A stretch of 64,000 bases of DNA from Monoplex corrugatus (GCA_030674185.1 JAPXFY010000026.1:51364746-51428745), one strand, 5' to 3'. Counted from the stretch's first letter, positions 24,411-36,090 are shown. Made by a program: numbers and translations. The notes: generated by a model from the sequence alone, not told the origin.

Positions 24411-25121
24411 AACAAAAATCTTACAAACTCTTTTGTTGTTTTACACCTGACACATTCATGTCAACAATTCCCACACCCACTCAAATTTTCTTCTCTGTAC
24501 AAAGCACAAAAACATTGTTGAATCAGTAAATTAGCTCAGCAAGCTTATCACAAATGCATATAATTGGTTGTACATGACATATTGCGGTCATGCAGTAACG
24601 CAGTAAAAGTGTAGGCCTACCAACAGTAAAAATGTACCAACAGTCAAAATGTACCAACAAACTGTTGCAACAGCACACACCAGATTACAACATACACTGA
24701 AAGACTGTCATAATTATGAAATAATGTCAACAATACAATCTGATGGAAACGCCCTTGTATCTATTCCAAGGTTTCACAAATGCAGGATTTATCGTGGTGT
24801 CCACTGTGAAATATTAGTTCACCACACGTTTTTTTTCACAATATGTACAGATCATTTAAAACTTGACCCAAGACATTTCCGCCCTTGATTTGCATGTACA
24901 AGATATGCAAAGCACATACGAAAAATCTGAACAGGAGAAGTAACAAAAATGGCAAAAAAATGTCTCCCTTTACCACACACACCCATCCCAATGAAGTAGG
25001 GACTATCTGTGAAACACCCGAAGTAAATGCAAAGTTAACAAGGCTGACAGCCAGAGAAAACCAGTATAACAGATAATGGCACCATCAGTGCTATTGTTGT
25101 TATTTCAGTCAGACGTTATCA
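23982..25121. repeat. tandem duplication, unit 1
   Basis: Nearly identical to 25122-26420, beginning 'aatgcaatcgctcacatatt' and ending 'cagacgttatcactttc'. It lacks about 190 bases present in unit 2 (26123-26305). Differences from unit 2 are mostly one- and two-base indels. Confidence 0.9.
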
Positions 25122-25540
25122 CTTTCAATGCAATCGCTCACATATTCTAAGAGCATGCCCTGGTCGTTGACCATTTCATCAATTTATGCCAGGGGTTAAA
25201 AAACAAACTTGAATACAATGTAAACTAATCGGTACACTAAAGAATAAAAAATGGCCTAAATTACCTAAAATTGCTTTTTGCACATCATATTTCCTTGGCG
25301 CCAAAAAGATTATCAATCCAATTATTATCAATTCCATAGAAGTACGTAAGGCTTTATAGAGCACATACAGGTGAATGGACCAGCAAGACAGAAAATGACA
25401 GAAAAACCACAGAAAGCGAGGGAGGAAGGCAAAAACAAAGAAAGTGACTAAAAGTGGACATTTTCTGACAAATTTCTGGCAGATGGGGATATTAGTTATA
25501 CTGAAAAGCCCCTGCTTACCCTCGAGGGCTTGTAGCAACA
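25122..25540 (-). mobile_element. SINE family A, copy 6
   Basis: Duplicate of copy 5 carried in the second unit; its 3' end lies outside the duplicated segment. The body 'acaggtgaatggaccagcaa' and 5' end are present. Confidence 0.85.
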
Positions 25541-26420
25541 AAAATCTTACAAACTCTTTTGTTGTTTTACACCTGACACATTCATGTCAACATTCCCACA
25601 CCCACTCAAATTTTCTTCTCTGTACAAAGCACAAAAACATTGTTGAATCATAAATTAGCTCAGCAAGCTTATCACAACATGCATATAGTTGGTTGTACAT
25701 GACATATTGCGGTCATGCAGTAAAAGTGTAGGCCTACCAACAGTAAAATGTACCAACAGTAAAAATGTACCAACAAACTGTTTCCAACAGCACACACCAG
25801 ATTACAACATACACTGAAAAGACTGTCATAATTATGAAATAATGTCAACAATACAATCTGATGGAAACGCCTTGATATCTATTCCAAGGTTCACAAATGC
25901 AGGATTTATCGGGTGTCCATGTGAAATATTAGTTCACCACACGTTTTTTTTTCACAATATGTACAGATCATTTAAAAACTTGACCCAAGACATTTCCGCC
26001 CTTGGTTTGCATGTACAAGATTGCTAAGCACATACGAAAAATCTGAACAGGAGAAGTAACAAAAATGGCAAAAAAATGTCTCCCTTTACACACACCCATC
26101 CCAATGAAGTGGGACTATCTGTGAAACGACACGATGTCTCCTCAGTAAATAAAATGAAAAGAGCACACAACTGAAATGTAAGCAAGACTACAGCAACAGG
26201 CCAACAACTATCAAACTTAAAAAACTACAGGCTATCAGCATTCAATGCCCGTTTTAGAAAATTTTTTACTGAGCATGTTCAATGCCCATTTTACGATGAT
26301 TTATCACCCGAAGAAATGCAAAGTTAACAACAAGGCTGACAGGCCAGAGAAAACCAGTATATACAGATAATGGCACCGTCAGTGCTATTGTTGTTATTTC
26401 AGTCAGACGTTTATCACTTT
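25122..26420. repeat. tandem duplication, unit 2
   Basis: Second unit, directly abutting the first. It includes another copy of SINE family A (about 25122-25540, minus strand). Confidence 0.9.
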
Positions 26421-27275
26421 CATGAAAGAGAGGTGTGGAATCATGTTGATCTATTCCGTACGATCTGACAACTAGGACCAAAGGTGATGGATATGAAAAC
26501 ATTAAATGTTACAAAACAATCCAACAAAAGCTAAACTTCTCAATGTAGTTGGCCATGGAAATGACAAGTGCTATTTTTTATACACTGAACACACCAGTTC
26601 TCATCTGATCATTGAAGTTGAGCAATGTAATGCCCGGTTACAGCTTGGGGGGTGACTGGCTGAAAATGCCATGTGCTATGGGCAGTCTTTTCAGCAGTGA
26701 CTGTGCGTACCCAACTCTCTCCAAAGTTAGGAAAGGTAAAGCAGTGACGGAGGACAGTTGTACAATGCCGTCATAATGTGGCTCCCAGGAAGTGGCAATG
26801 TCTCTACCACCTTACACTCCACTAAGACAAGGGACAGCCTGTATCTACCTCCTTAGTACTAAAATCCCCAGACTGACCAGTCAGGGCTGAACATGTTTGT
26901 CAAATGACCACTGAGCATCAGAAAGAATTAACTTGGAGAAAAAGAATGAATAAATCAATTATGAAATAAGTGACCCTTTTGATGAAATCCTGAAGCGAGA
27001 TTTCTGACGTGCTGCCTCAGAATATAGTATAAGGGCTCAATCCAGTGACTATCTCGCCTTGAGTAAACATGCATCTGTTTTTCTTCTGTATTCAAACGAT
27101 AATTCAAACCTTTTCACGGTATTGTATGCATTAAAAACATTCCTCACAATGTATTCCATGCAACATCTAACTGCAGAGCGAGAGATTTTTGGTATGATGA
27201 CTTTCAATCCCATCAAAAGTAATTCAAAATCTCCACTCGTCCATTTGAACATGACACCATTTTAAACACCCTCCC
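26421..27275. other. no gene recognised
   Basis: Unique-looking sequence beyond the 3' end of the minus-strand gene. No coding or RNA gene is supported. Confidence 0.4.
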
Positions 27276-27550
27276 CGTAAACTGGACGTGTGGCCAAGCA
27301 GATAAACCACCTGCCCTAGTGAGAGCCCTGACAATGCAGAATACATGACTCGTCAGGATTTTCACCCCATTCCACTAGATCTTGGAATGGCTTTGTGGAT
27401 GACAACTTTTGATCAGGATGATTATGTGAGGTCCTATGTGCAACATGCACTTAATGCACGTTAAAGATCCAACAGCAGAAGAGTTGTACTGGCAAAATTC
27501 TGTAGAAATGTCCACATTCATAGGTAAACAAAAAAGGTAAAAAATAACAC
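27276..27550 (+). mobile_element. SINE-like element with conserved 'cacgttaaagatccaac' block
   Basis: The text 'tgtggccaagcagataaacc' resembles a degenerate tRNA A-box region. 'gtgcaacatgcacttaatgc' and 'cacgttaaagatccaac', then 'tggcaaaattctgtagaaa', resemble the conserved central and tail parts of SINEs common in molluscs. Family assignment is from memory of that pattern. Confidence 0.5.
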
Positions 27551-27704
27551 GCGTTCAATACAAAAAGGGGATTGTGTTGTACTATGACACCTTGCTTTCC
27601 CAGGGACAGCAACTTGCATTTTATGTCGGGGGGGAAAATTCCATTGTGACAATACCATTAATCAAATGTCTACTGTTAAATTTCACATGAAAATCCAGTC
27701 TCAC

Positions 27705-27710
27705 TTTAAT
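27705..27710 (-). terminator. candidate polyadenylation signal ATTAAA
   Basis: On the minus strand ATTAAA lies 101 bases after the stop of the receptor gene. No canonical AATAAA was seen closer. This is a weak call. Confidence 0.35.
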
Positions 27711-27810
27711 CAAATCTCTACTACCGGTGTTACTTTCATACTAAAATCCTGTCTCACCTCCCCTGTCCGCTCTCCGAAAGGCCATCGCGTCCACATTGTC
27801 CAACGTCCAT

Positions 27811-27968
27811 TCAGGAGCGAAGGGGAGGGAACTGAGGGTTGTTCAAAGGAGGCAAGAAGGTGTCATGAGGCACACGCATGGGGGGAGCATCAGTTGGCGC
27901 ACCCGTGAGGGATTCTGAATCACTGGAGTCCAGGGAGCTCTGGCTGCGGCTTGTCTGGCTGCCGTCCT
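27811..27968 (-). CDS. receptor exon 11: cytoplasmic tail and stop
   Basis: The acceptor ctggtgacag precedes the exon. The carried A from exon 10 plus AG forms a Lys codon. The frame reads KDGSQTSRSQSSLDSSDSES, then TGAPTDAPPMRVPHDTFLPP and ends FPPLRS before TGA at 27811-27813. The tail is Ser-rich near the membrane with acidic SLDSSDSES (casein-kinase-2-like sites), and Pro-rich with hydrophobic repeats FLPPL and FPPL at the end. No kinase, TIR, death or ITAM motif is visible, so signalling would rely on adaptors if it signals. Position, phase and stop make this the last coding exon. Confidence 0.8.
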
Positions 27969-28667
27969 CTGTCACCAGAAACCATCAAGTTATAACACAG
28001 GTCATACATAATGCATGATGACGATAATGATGATGGTGGTGATGCATATTAATCAACAGAACATTTGAGTTCTGGCCTTGGTTTGTTCTGCGGATATTGT
28101 AAACCAATAGTTACAGTCTTGATTACCACGTTTATGTGATAAAATAAACAGGACTGGTAGACTTAAGCCATCACATTGTGCCTTGTTTTGCTATAATCAG
28201 AAAATATACTGGATGTCTGACATCTACGCATGTCAGACCAATCGCACCGTTTCTGTGAGACCAATGACACCATTTTCATCAGCAATAATAGTGACGGTGA
28301 TGGTATAATTTGAGAATGTAAACTAATTTCCGATTTTGCAACAGTTACAAAACAGAGAAAAATTACCTACTAGAACCTGCATATTTGTTAGTTTTGACCA
28401 ACTTCCTCCCCGCCCCACCCCACCCACGCCGACAGTAACGTGCACTTTAATGGACAGAAGCAAACTGATTTCTGGTCTTTGTCCGTTTTCTTCTTTCCTT
28501 GTTTCTAGAACATTCCACAAGTTTGCTACTGGGCTCTTAATAATAACAGTTTACGCTCAACTGTTTTTCCCACCAGTAATATTAGCACAATGAACTCAGC
28601 TCATGTCTTGGATATTCTTTCACCTGTTCAAAGTTAAAAAAAAAGAAAGACAAGAGAAGGCTCTTAC

Positions 28668-28802
28668 TCATATTGGAGGCATTGACAGCAGCTTTCCCAG
28701 CCAGGTATTTCTTGAGGAGGACGGCAGCCACAGCCAACAAGGCCAAGCCCAGTGCCCCACCCAGCACCCCTCCCACAATGCTGGGAATATTGTTTGGCGA
28801 TG
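28668..28802 (-). CDS. receptor exon 10: transmembrane helix
   Basis: 135 bases between acceptor gttgtttag and donor GTAAGAG, entering in phase 1 and leaving in phase 1. It encodes SPNNIPSIVGGVLGGALGLA, continuing into LLAVAAVLLKKYLAGKAA. That is a membrane span of about 25 small and aliphatic residues, rich in Gly, followed by a Lys-Lys stop-transfer signal. This fits a single-pass type I protein. The two GGxxGG-like spacings could favour helix packing; that is inference. The exon follows a 5.2-kb intron carrying two SINEs and lies 0.7 kb before the final exon. Confidence 0.85.
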   Translation of the reverse strand, partial: HRQTIFPALWEGCWVGHWAWPCWLWLPSSSRNTWLGKLLSMPPI

Positions 28803-28879
28803 CTAAACAACAGACGTGAGGTAACAGATTAGATGATTTGTTGTCCTCTTGCAAGGAAATCTGTTTAAGAGCGACACAC

Positions 28880-30665
28880 CACACTCATCATCATCATCAG
28901 GTGCCCTGCCGCATGGCGTTGGCGACCATGGACTTCAAACCATCTCGTTGCCCCTAGCATCTCCCCCACCCTCCTCATCCCCAGCCACTCTGCAAGTCCG
29001 TCCAGCATTCTCTCCCTGGGTCTACCCGGTGCTCTCTTTCCCTCCAGCTTTCCCGTTGTGACCAGGTGCTCCAAATCCCCCTTCCTCATAAAATGGCCTA
29101 TAAATGTTGCCTGTCTTTTCCTAATCTTCCTTATGAGTGATCTACTTATGTCTGCCTCCATCAAGACTGTCTCGTTTGTTTTCTTTGCTGTCCATGGAAC
29201 TCTCAACATTCTTCTGAGAAACCACATCTCGGCTGCCTCAATCTTGCTCTGGCTTTGCTTGTTGACTGTCCCCGCCTCACATCCGTACAACATTATTGGT
29301 TCTATATAACATTCAAGAACTCTATTTCTGATATTAATTGACAGGCATTTGTTGGTAAGAATGCTTGTCTTGAATGCTGTTTTGGCTTGGCCGATTCTGC
29401 CAGCTATTTCCGATGTGCATCTGCCGTCTGATGAAATGACTGTTCCCAGGTATTTGAACTTGTTAACCTGTGTCAAGGTTGTGCTATTTGCTGTTATTTT
29501 GCATGAGGGGATTTCATGTTTTTTACTGATCACTATGACTTCAGTCTTCCTGCTGTTTAGTTCCAACCCCTTACCTTGGCTTTCTATTTCTAGTATATTC
29601 ACAAGATTTTGTAGGTCCCTTTCATTTTCTGCAATTAGCACGGTGTCATCTGCATACCAAATGTTGTTTATCATTTTCCCTCCAACCTTTAACCAGTTGA
29701 TGTACATGTATTTTTCCTGTGGACAATTTCTTCAATTCGTCTGTGCATACCCTGAGGATCCATTTTGTGTCGTTCTTCTATCTCTTTGCATTTTGTGTTC
29801 AGCCAAGCTTCCTTAGCTTCATTGCACCTATACCTGATTTTTGTGTGTATCTTCCTGTATATCTCCTCGTTTCTCTTTGCCCTCCTCCTTTCCTCCATCA
29901 AGCCCAAAATTTCATTAGTCATCCAGCTCTTCTTTGCTTTTCTATCTGCCTTAGGGATTTCCTCACAAGCTTCATTTATTGAACTTCTCAACTCTGTCCA
30001 TTGTTCCTCACTGTCACCAACGTCTTCCAGAGCACTGAATTTGTTTTGAACATGTACATTAATTTTTTTACGTAAAGAGTCCAAGGTTTAGTCTGATGTT
30101 GCTTTTGGACTGTTTCCTTTTCCTCAATTTCAGCCTAAACCTTCCCACTACAGGATTGTGGTCACTGTTGCAGTCTGCGCCTGGTAGTGTTTGCTGACAG
30201 TAAAGAATTTCTAAATCTTGTTGATCAGGATGTAGTCAATCTGATTTTTGGTATTATCTCCTGGACTCATCCAAGTCCATTTTCTTCTGTTAGGCTGCTC
30301 AAACCAGGTGTTTCCCACTATGAACTCATTCATTTGTGCCCATTCTACAAGTTTCCCTCCCCTTTCATTTTGTGTACCAAGGCCATGAGGTCCACCCTCT
30401 CCTGTCCCACTTCAGCATTAAAATCTCCCATTATGACTGCAACTTCTTGTGATTTACATTGGACCTTGGCCATCTCTAAAACTTCGTAGAAGTTGTCGAT
30501 GTCTTCCTAAGTACTTGCGGATGTTGGTGCATACACCTGTATGATGTTGATATCAAATGGTTTGCCACTCAATTTGACCAGCAATACTCTGTCGGACACT
30601 GCCCAGTATCCCTTAACTGCTTTTGATTTGTTTTTGTCCATTACCACACTACTGGTAATTAATTA
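28880..30665 (-). mobile_element. RTE-like LINE with internal deletion
   Basis: Read on the minus strand, 30665-30090 encodes part of an APE-type endonuclease: FDINIIQVYAPTS, VIMGDFNAEVG, RRKWTWMSPG and QIDYILI, with two in-frame stops. The linker to RKNTCTSTG at about 29710 follows. The core reverse transcriptase is missing, and the frame resumes in LKVGGKMINNIWYADDTVL and runs to the GRPRER C-terminus. Comparison with the 44224 copy puts the deletion between two 'ttgaa'-like sites. The 3' tail is (ATG)n at 28881-28896. Dead copy. Confidence 0.85.
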
Positions 30666-30807
30666 AGACAACATGAAAAGTGCAGACAAAGTAAATGAGC
30701 ATTTTAAAACCACACACACGATGGACGTGATGGTCAGACAGGTAAGACATCACAATTCCTACTGGAAGGTCTGGAATCAATCCAGACTGGGTTACTGTCA
30801 CTATTAT

Positions 30808-31335
30808 TTTTGTTTAAAGCCCAGCCGACTGCGTGGAGCCATATCAGGGCTATATAACCGTTTCAACACATACACAATACTTCAACAGGAAAAAAGAAAA
30901 TAAGAAAATTAAGATCACATATCAATGCATTCGCGCACATAAACTAAGGACATGCCCCTGGCGTTGACCACTCCGTCCAATCTATTGCACAGGAGATTTA
31001 AAAAAACATATCTGAATACAAATTTAAACAACTAATATCTGAATACAATTTTAAACATAACTAAGGACACTGACACATAAAAATGGGCCCAAATTATCTA
31101 AAATTACTTCTGCATATCATTTTTCTTGAGCCAAAAATACACTCAATATCCAATTATATTGAACACATACAGATGAATGGACCAGGGCAAAATATAATAC
31201 GAAGAAATGACAGGAAGCAAAGGAGAAAGAAAAACAATGCGAGTGATAGAAAAGAGGAAATTTCTAGCACAGAATTTCCAGAAATTGGAGATATTATCTA
31301 TACTGAAACAGCCCCCGGAATCTCCATGGGGTTGT
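30808..31335 (-). mobile_element. SINE family A, copy 7
   Basis: Complete: 'tgtttaaagcccagccgact' at the 3' end and 'actgaaacagcccccgga' with 'tccatgggg' at the 5' end. Confidence 0.9.
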
Positions 31336-31539
31336 TAGTGCTTACACCCCCTTTGCAGAACATCAAATACGCCAGTGTCTGGTGATTTATGGAAAAGTGA
31401 AAATACCCAGCATGGACGCCTGCTGAAGAATGAGTATGCAGACTGTGCAGCAATATTCCACCTTCATAGCGTGAACAAAACAGTGTGCATACATACATCT
31501 AAGGAAAATGGAAATGCTAAAAAGCAAACCAAAACCACA

Positions 31540-31561
31540 CACACACACACATGCACACACA

Positions 31562-31627
<66 letters not shown>
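31540..31627. repeat. (CA)n microsatellite
   Basis: About 90 bases of CA with one ATGCA and one ATACA break. Confidence 0.95.
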
Positions 31628-31628
<1 letters not shown>

Positions 31629-32272
31629 CCTTCCCACACGCACGGACATAGTTTCAGATGATGACAGCATACTTCAACACAGAGGTGAGCAAGAGAGAGA
31701 ATGACAATGATGATATATTAGGCATAAGATGAAAACCATTTTCAAACTGGATGTTGCCTCACATGTAAACACAAAAGAACTACAGACAAATTCTTACTGG
31801 CCTTTTAGATAATGATAGCATACTTCAACACAGAGGCGAGCAAGACAGCGACAATATATTAGGCATTATGTAAACACAAATGAACTACAGACAAATCAGT
31901 TCATGCTGTGCAAACAAAGCAAGGAGCTGTGGCTCAAGACAGAGGATGGAAAAGAGGGGAGAGGAAATGACTGGAAGGGTGACCGTGAGAGAATTAACAT
32001 GGTCAGAAAATTGCATCATCAATTAGTCACACAATCGACTTAGTCGTTAGGGAGAGGTGTAGCCATGGGCCCAAGGGACATAGCAGTGGGCAGGACAGTA
32101 CACTTCAGTTCAGCAAAAAGCAGTTCAGGCAAACTGAGACTGCTACAGTGTGTAATTTGCCATCCAACTCTTTCCCTGTTGAACTATTAGTAGAAGTATT
32201 TCATCTCTAAAGCCCGCCTCCAAACATGCACGAAAATTCGTTGACCCTGACAAAAAGCATGGAAAATAAAAA
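31628..32272. other. no gene recognised
   Basis: Contains two copies of 'gatgacagcatacttcaacacagaggtgagcaag'-like text (about 31658 and 31812), so a short direct duplication of about 150 bp. Otherwise unassigned intron. Confidence 0.4.
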
Positions 32273-32399
32273 GGAACCAGAAAAAACACGAAAAAAGAAT
32301 CAGAAACCGTATTTAATACAACCAGACAAGATTCCTGTTTGCTTGAATGCAGGCAGTCACACTTGTTATGGAAAATAAAATCTAAATTGTGATTTAAGA

Positions 32400-32735
32400 A
32401 ACTAAACATGAATACAAATATATAAACACAATTGAGTACACTGATATAATTTTATTTATATATACAATTATCTAAAACTGCTTCTGCAAAAAATGCAGTA
32501 AATACAAGTACCAGTTTATTAATCTTGACAGAAAATGTGTAAGGCTTTGTAGAACACATGGACCAGCAAGAAAAGACCAGCAAGACAAAAAATGGGAAAA
32601 TGTGACAGAAAGAAAAGCAGTAAGGCAGAAAAAAGAGAGTGATAGCAAAGAAAAATTTTCTGGCAAAGAATTTCCAGAAGTGGAGATACGATTTACACTG
32701 AAAGAGCCCTCGGCATCGCCACAGGGGGACTCTGT
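32400..32735 (-). mobile_element. SINE family A, copy 8
   Basis: The body and 5' end are present ('cactgaaagagccctcgg', 'catcgccacaggggg'); the 3' end is lost. More diverged than the other copies. Confidence 0.75.
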
Positions 32736-33204
32736 CAGAAGCTCTGATGGCTTCCCTCCAGGATGCCCTAGTAGATGACCTTGGACTGCGTGTTGTGGCT
32801 GGTGATGTCACCAAGCCCCAAAAGACTTTCAATGTTCCAAGGAACGGTTGGGGTAGGCCTACTATAGTGTTGTGATGTTCTGTATGTACTGATTTGTCTT
32901 CAAGAACTAGGAAGCAAGGGAGACGTAAACAGATAAAGTGGAAGACAGACCCAGCATGGCCAACAGCCAGCCAACGCCAAAACTACACCCTATAAACACA
33001 GCAAGTGTATAACTGACCACAAATTTGAGATAAATTCCCGAAGCAGTTCACCAGAAGAGAAAAAAAAACCCAAAGGACCAGGAGAAGAAATGACTGCAAG
33101 CACAATACCAAAGGTGGAAAAAAAAGAGAAAGAGTAGTGTACATACAAGATCTTCGCCATCTAAAAATGAGGCTGAAAATAGGAGTTGATTTCCTTTCAT
33201 TGCA

Positions 33205-33460
33205 CAGAAGATAGCGGGCTAGTTGGTAGAGCCACGGACTCAAGATCTGATATCTTGAGTTCAATCCCAGCCTGCAACATTAAAAACCAGGCCTGTTCGC
33301 TGCCCATCTTCATGTTTCCATCGTTCTGCAGGTGCCAGCTTAGCGTTTCAAAAGTCCCTTCTCCCTTTTTCCCGTTTCAAGACCTTGACAGTGCATAGGA
33401 TTTTGTGCATGTTCAGGAAATCTGTCAGATAATTGCTGGTGGATTTGGGTGTAGCCCATA
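33205..33460 (+). mobile_element. tRNA-derived SINE
   Basis: The head 'gggctagttggtagagcc' matches a tRNA A box and 'gagttcaatccc' a B box, about 38 bases apart. Unrelated body text with poly-T follows. The anticodon and acceptor stems do not pair well, so this is a SINE head and not a working tRNA. Confidence 0.65.
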
Positions 33461-33636
33461 GAGCTGTCCGAGCATGGTGAATCTCATTTGAAATAACTCC
33501 AATAAGTTCAATAACTCCTGGCACAGGAGAATCTAAAAGGTGTGTTCCATCTACCTACCATAATGGCACAGAACTGATCTTTACAACAACAACAACACCA
33601 CCACCACCAACAACAACAACAAGAGAGGCGAAAATA

Positions 33637-33879
33637 GGATCCCGCAGCGACCAGACCCTTCTTGCCAAGCTTAGGTCGGAACATCATCCTTCGCTGCGGG
33701 CCTATAAAAATAGAATTGACCCAACAACGGATCCAGTGTGTCCCATGTGCAAAGAGGAGGACCAAGACCTGGCACACTGGCTCCAGAGATGCCCGGCCAC
33801 CGAGCACAGACGATGGCAACTGTTCAGGGAGGACAGCGGGAGACTGGACTGCCTCACACGTACCCAACGAAGGCGCTGA
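33637..33879 (+). mobile_element. LINE C-terminal fragment with zinc-knuckle
   Basis: An open frame on the plus strand reads SDQTLLAKLRSEHHPSLRAY, then CPMCKEEDQDLAHWLQRCP, ending TGA. The CxxC...HWLxxCP block is the usual C-terminal cysteine motif after the reverse transcriptase in several LINE clades. It is followed by a short (CA)n tail near 33997. The rest of the element is absent. Confidence 0.75.
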
Positions 33880-34051
33880 CCCTGGCGAGGACAACGCTCC
33901 TCAGGGTCGTGGATTCGGGTGTGACGAGAACCGCAAGCGCAACCATCACGCAAGCGCCGATGTCGTCCCATCCACAATGAACCGATCGTCTCCCACACAC
34001 ACACACACACACACAACAACAACAAAGCAAAGAACGGCCAACAAGACTCAC

Positions 34052-34257
34052 TGGAAGGGGAGCAGTCCACTCCTACGTCGTTGCTGTGCGTGCACTGATG
34101 TTCTCCTTCACCGCCTTCTTCTCCTTCACCTTCACCTTCACCTCCACGAGCACACAGCCAGATGGAGGTCTCACTACCAGAGCATTTCAAATCTTTCAAC
34201 CATATAGTCCCCAGACCTTCTCCATAGTTACTGCTAACGTGGACCTTTGGCGTTGAC
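34052..34257 (-). CDS. receptor exon 9: second half of SRCR domain
   Basis: 206 bases between acceptor ctttttatgcag and donor GTGAGTC. It carries conserved SRCR text, GLGTIWLKDLKCSGSETSIW, then LCARGG and finally HQCTHSNDVGVDCSPS, supplying four of the six domain cysteines. The spacing between the third and fourth of these is enlarged by a Gly-Glu run from a GAAGGT-type repeat, giving 19 residues where SRCR domains usually have about 8. Entry completes a Gly codon from exon 8, and exit carries one base into exon 10. Group A SRCR domains have six cysteines and are normally split over two exons, as here. Confidence 0.88.
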
Positions 34258-34685
34258 CTGCATAAAAAGCGTATAGTTTTATGAATGGAGAAAGCATGAA
34301 CAAAAACGCGAAAAATATCAAGCAAGTAGACTCTAATGAAACACAATAACAGAAAAACGAAGATACATTAGCCAAATATGCAACATAAAATGTTAGCCAA
34401 ATTAATCATTACATCTTTTCATGTAGTTGACATCAAACATAAACATAGATTTTGATTACAAACACTTTGTGGGAAGAAACTGACAAAACAAGACTGTTAG
34501 ACATGAAAACAGAAGAAAACTGCGTATTTTTGTCGAAATTATAGAAATGGGAAATTTCAGCCAAACACAACAAAGAAACCAATATTTACTCATTTAGGAC
34601 AAAAACAATATATCCATGTGTTTGCCATCAGCTATCAGTATTTTTTTGTCCAATGATCGGTATGCATTAGAGGCAAAACAGACCA

Positions 34686-34796
34686 GCGTCAGACTTCATA
34701 TGTGCCCTCTGCCACAGGGACTGTCATTCCCGCGTCGGACTGGCCAGCCACACCCGACGCTGCACCAGAATAAACACCGAGAGCGCAACTCCATAG
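34686..34796 (+). mobile_element. LINE 3' fragment ending in a Cys/His finger
   Basis: The plus-strand frame reads CALCHRDCHSRVGLASHTRR with a final Cys and a stop shortly after, a motif found at the C-terminus of some LINE polyproteins. Only this short end is preserved. Confidence 0.6.
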
Positions 34797-35411
34797 TCTT
34801 CCGAGACTGAAGGATGCCTACTATCAGAGGCAAACCAAAGAGGATGTGGGTTGATGTGTAAAGGAGGCTGACATCGCACAGCTTTTCTCCTGTTCAGACC
34901 TTCCAGCTGGTTGTTCACCCTCAACTCCTCTCCACAACATCCATCGTGATACAAGTGGACAGATAAAAAAAAGAAAGAAGAAATGTGGGCCTTAAAGCCT
35001 TTATGTCCTATCTGAATTCCAACCTTCAGCAAGGTTTCTCTTCTTCTGTCATTCACTGTCCATAGGATCTGGCCAGATCTGGCAGCGAATGTAGCTGTTT
35101 TTTGCCTGTTGTTGCTGGCTGCCCTAGATCTTGGTGGTCATGCCTACTGTTGTCCTCTACTTGATAGAGGCAATTTCACTGCAACACTGGGTTCACCTGT
35201 TAGGTCATCTTGGTCCTCGAGGCAGACTGATGATGGCGTCAATTTGAAACATGATTTATCCTACACTGGTGGCTACATATTTTTTCTTCCCTCCCCTTTC
35301 TGTCCATGATGGTCAGCACTGAAACTTACAAACCTACATGCCAAATCTGCCTGTACAGGGACGTGTGTTTGTGTATCTGTGTAACATACCTCTATATTAT
35401 CTGTCTAATCA
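34797..35411. other. no gene recognised
   Basis: Intron sequence between receptor exons 8 and 9. It probably includes the remaining 3' UTR of the LINE end at 34796. No further feature is seen. Confidence 0.4.
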
Positions 35412-35414
35412 TCT

Positions 35415-35490
35415 GTCTATCTAGACAGATAGATAGATAGATACAGACAGACATAGATAGATAGACAGATAGATAGATAGATGTGTGTGT
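35415..35490. repeat. (GATA)n / (GACA)n microsatellite
   Basis: Imperfect tetranucleotide run 'agatagatagatacagacag' with neighbours. Confidence 0.9.
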
Positions 35491-35511
35491 ATATAGGAGA
35501 AAGAAAAAGTA

Positions 35512-35555
35512 TCATCATGTGCCTTGCCACATGGAGTTGGTGATCATGTAGGAAG
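35512..35555 (-). mobile_element. tiny RTE-like LINE 3' end
   Basis: 'atcatcatgtgccttgccac' then 'atggagttggtgatcatg' matches the last bases of the RTE-like family (compare 4118 and 53616). Extreme 5' truncation. Confidence 0.6.
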
Positions 35556-35831
35556 GTGCTTAATTTCAACAAGATGATCCCTTCTTCCAGCATATGAGAC
35601 ATTTTATGACACATCTTTGCCACCAGATGCACTCCTTACTCTCCATGATTATCACCATTGGTTTGTAACTGCTAAGCAGCTGACCTCCACATCTGGAGGT
35701 CCTTCCCCTACCCACCACCTGGGGACATGCTGGGTTGGATATGGTAGCTCACACTATAATCACAGTGACCCCCAGGTGGAAAAAATACACTGCAAAGTGC
35801 ATGTGTTTTCAAACAAACTCTAGTTACGCAC

Positions 35832-35985
35832 CCTTCATATCCCAGCATTCTGCAGACGACAATGGCGTCAGATTCCCCAAAGCCATTGTCACAGACAGTG
35901 CCCCATGTACCACTGGTGAACACCTCCACTCGCCCCTGGCTGTCTGTCTGGCCCCCAACCAGTCGGACTTTCACACTGGGCTCCG
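35832..35985 (-). CDS. receptor exon 8: first half of SRCR domain
   Basis: 154 bases between acceptor gttacgtctgacag and donor GTGCGT. It encodes [19 protein letters not shown], then [20 protein letters not shown] and RMLGYEG, the classic start of an SRCR domain with its first two cysteines. The G carried from exon 7 completes an Ala codon, and the exon exits in phase 2, matching exon 9. SRCR domains bind proteins, lipids or microbial surfaces in scavenger receptors and similar proteins. The Arg, Val and Trp-Gly-Thr-Val positions of the consensus are kept, so the fold should be intact. Confidence 0.9.
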
Positions 35986-36029
35986 CTGTCAGACGTAACC
36001 ATACATATATTACATATCTCCGGGGAGAA

Positions 36030-36090
36030 AGAGAGACAGACAGAGAGCAAGCAGGAGAGAGACAGACAGACAGACAGACAGAAATAGAGA
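36030..36090. repeat. (GACA)/(GA) simple repeat
   Basis: 'gagagacagacagacagaca' type run just upstream of receptor exon 8. Confidence 0.85.

Noticed and set aside
28582..28884. Stand-alone 100-codon membrane protein
   Set aside because: The hydrophobic part is exactly bounded by splice sites and joins in phase to the receptor gene.
33214..33290. Possible tRNA gene
   Set aside because: A and B boxes are present but acceptor and anticodon stems do not fold; it is the head of a SINE.
33702..34346. Single 214-codon minus-strand protein
   Set aside because: Only 34052-34257 fits the SRCR exon with splice sites; the rest is intron and an opposite-strand LINE fragment.
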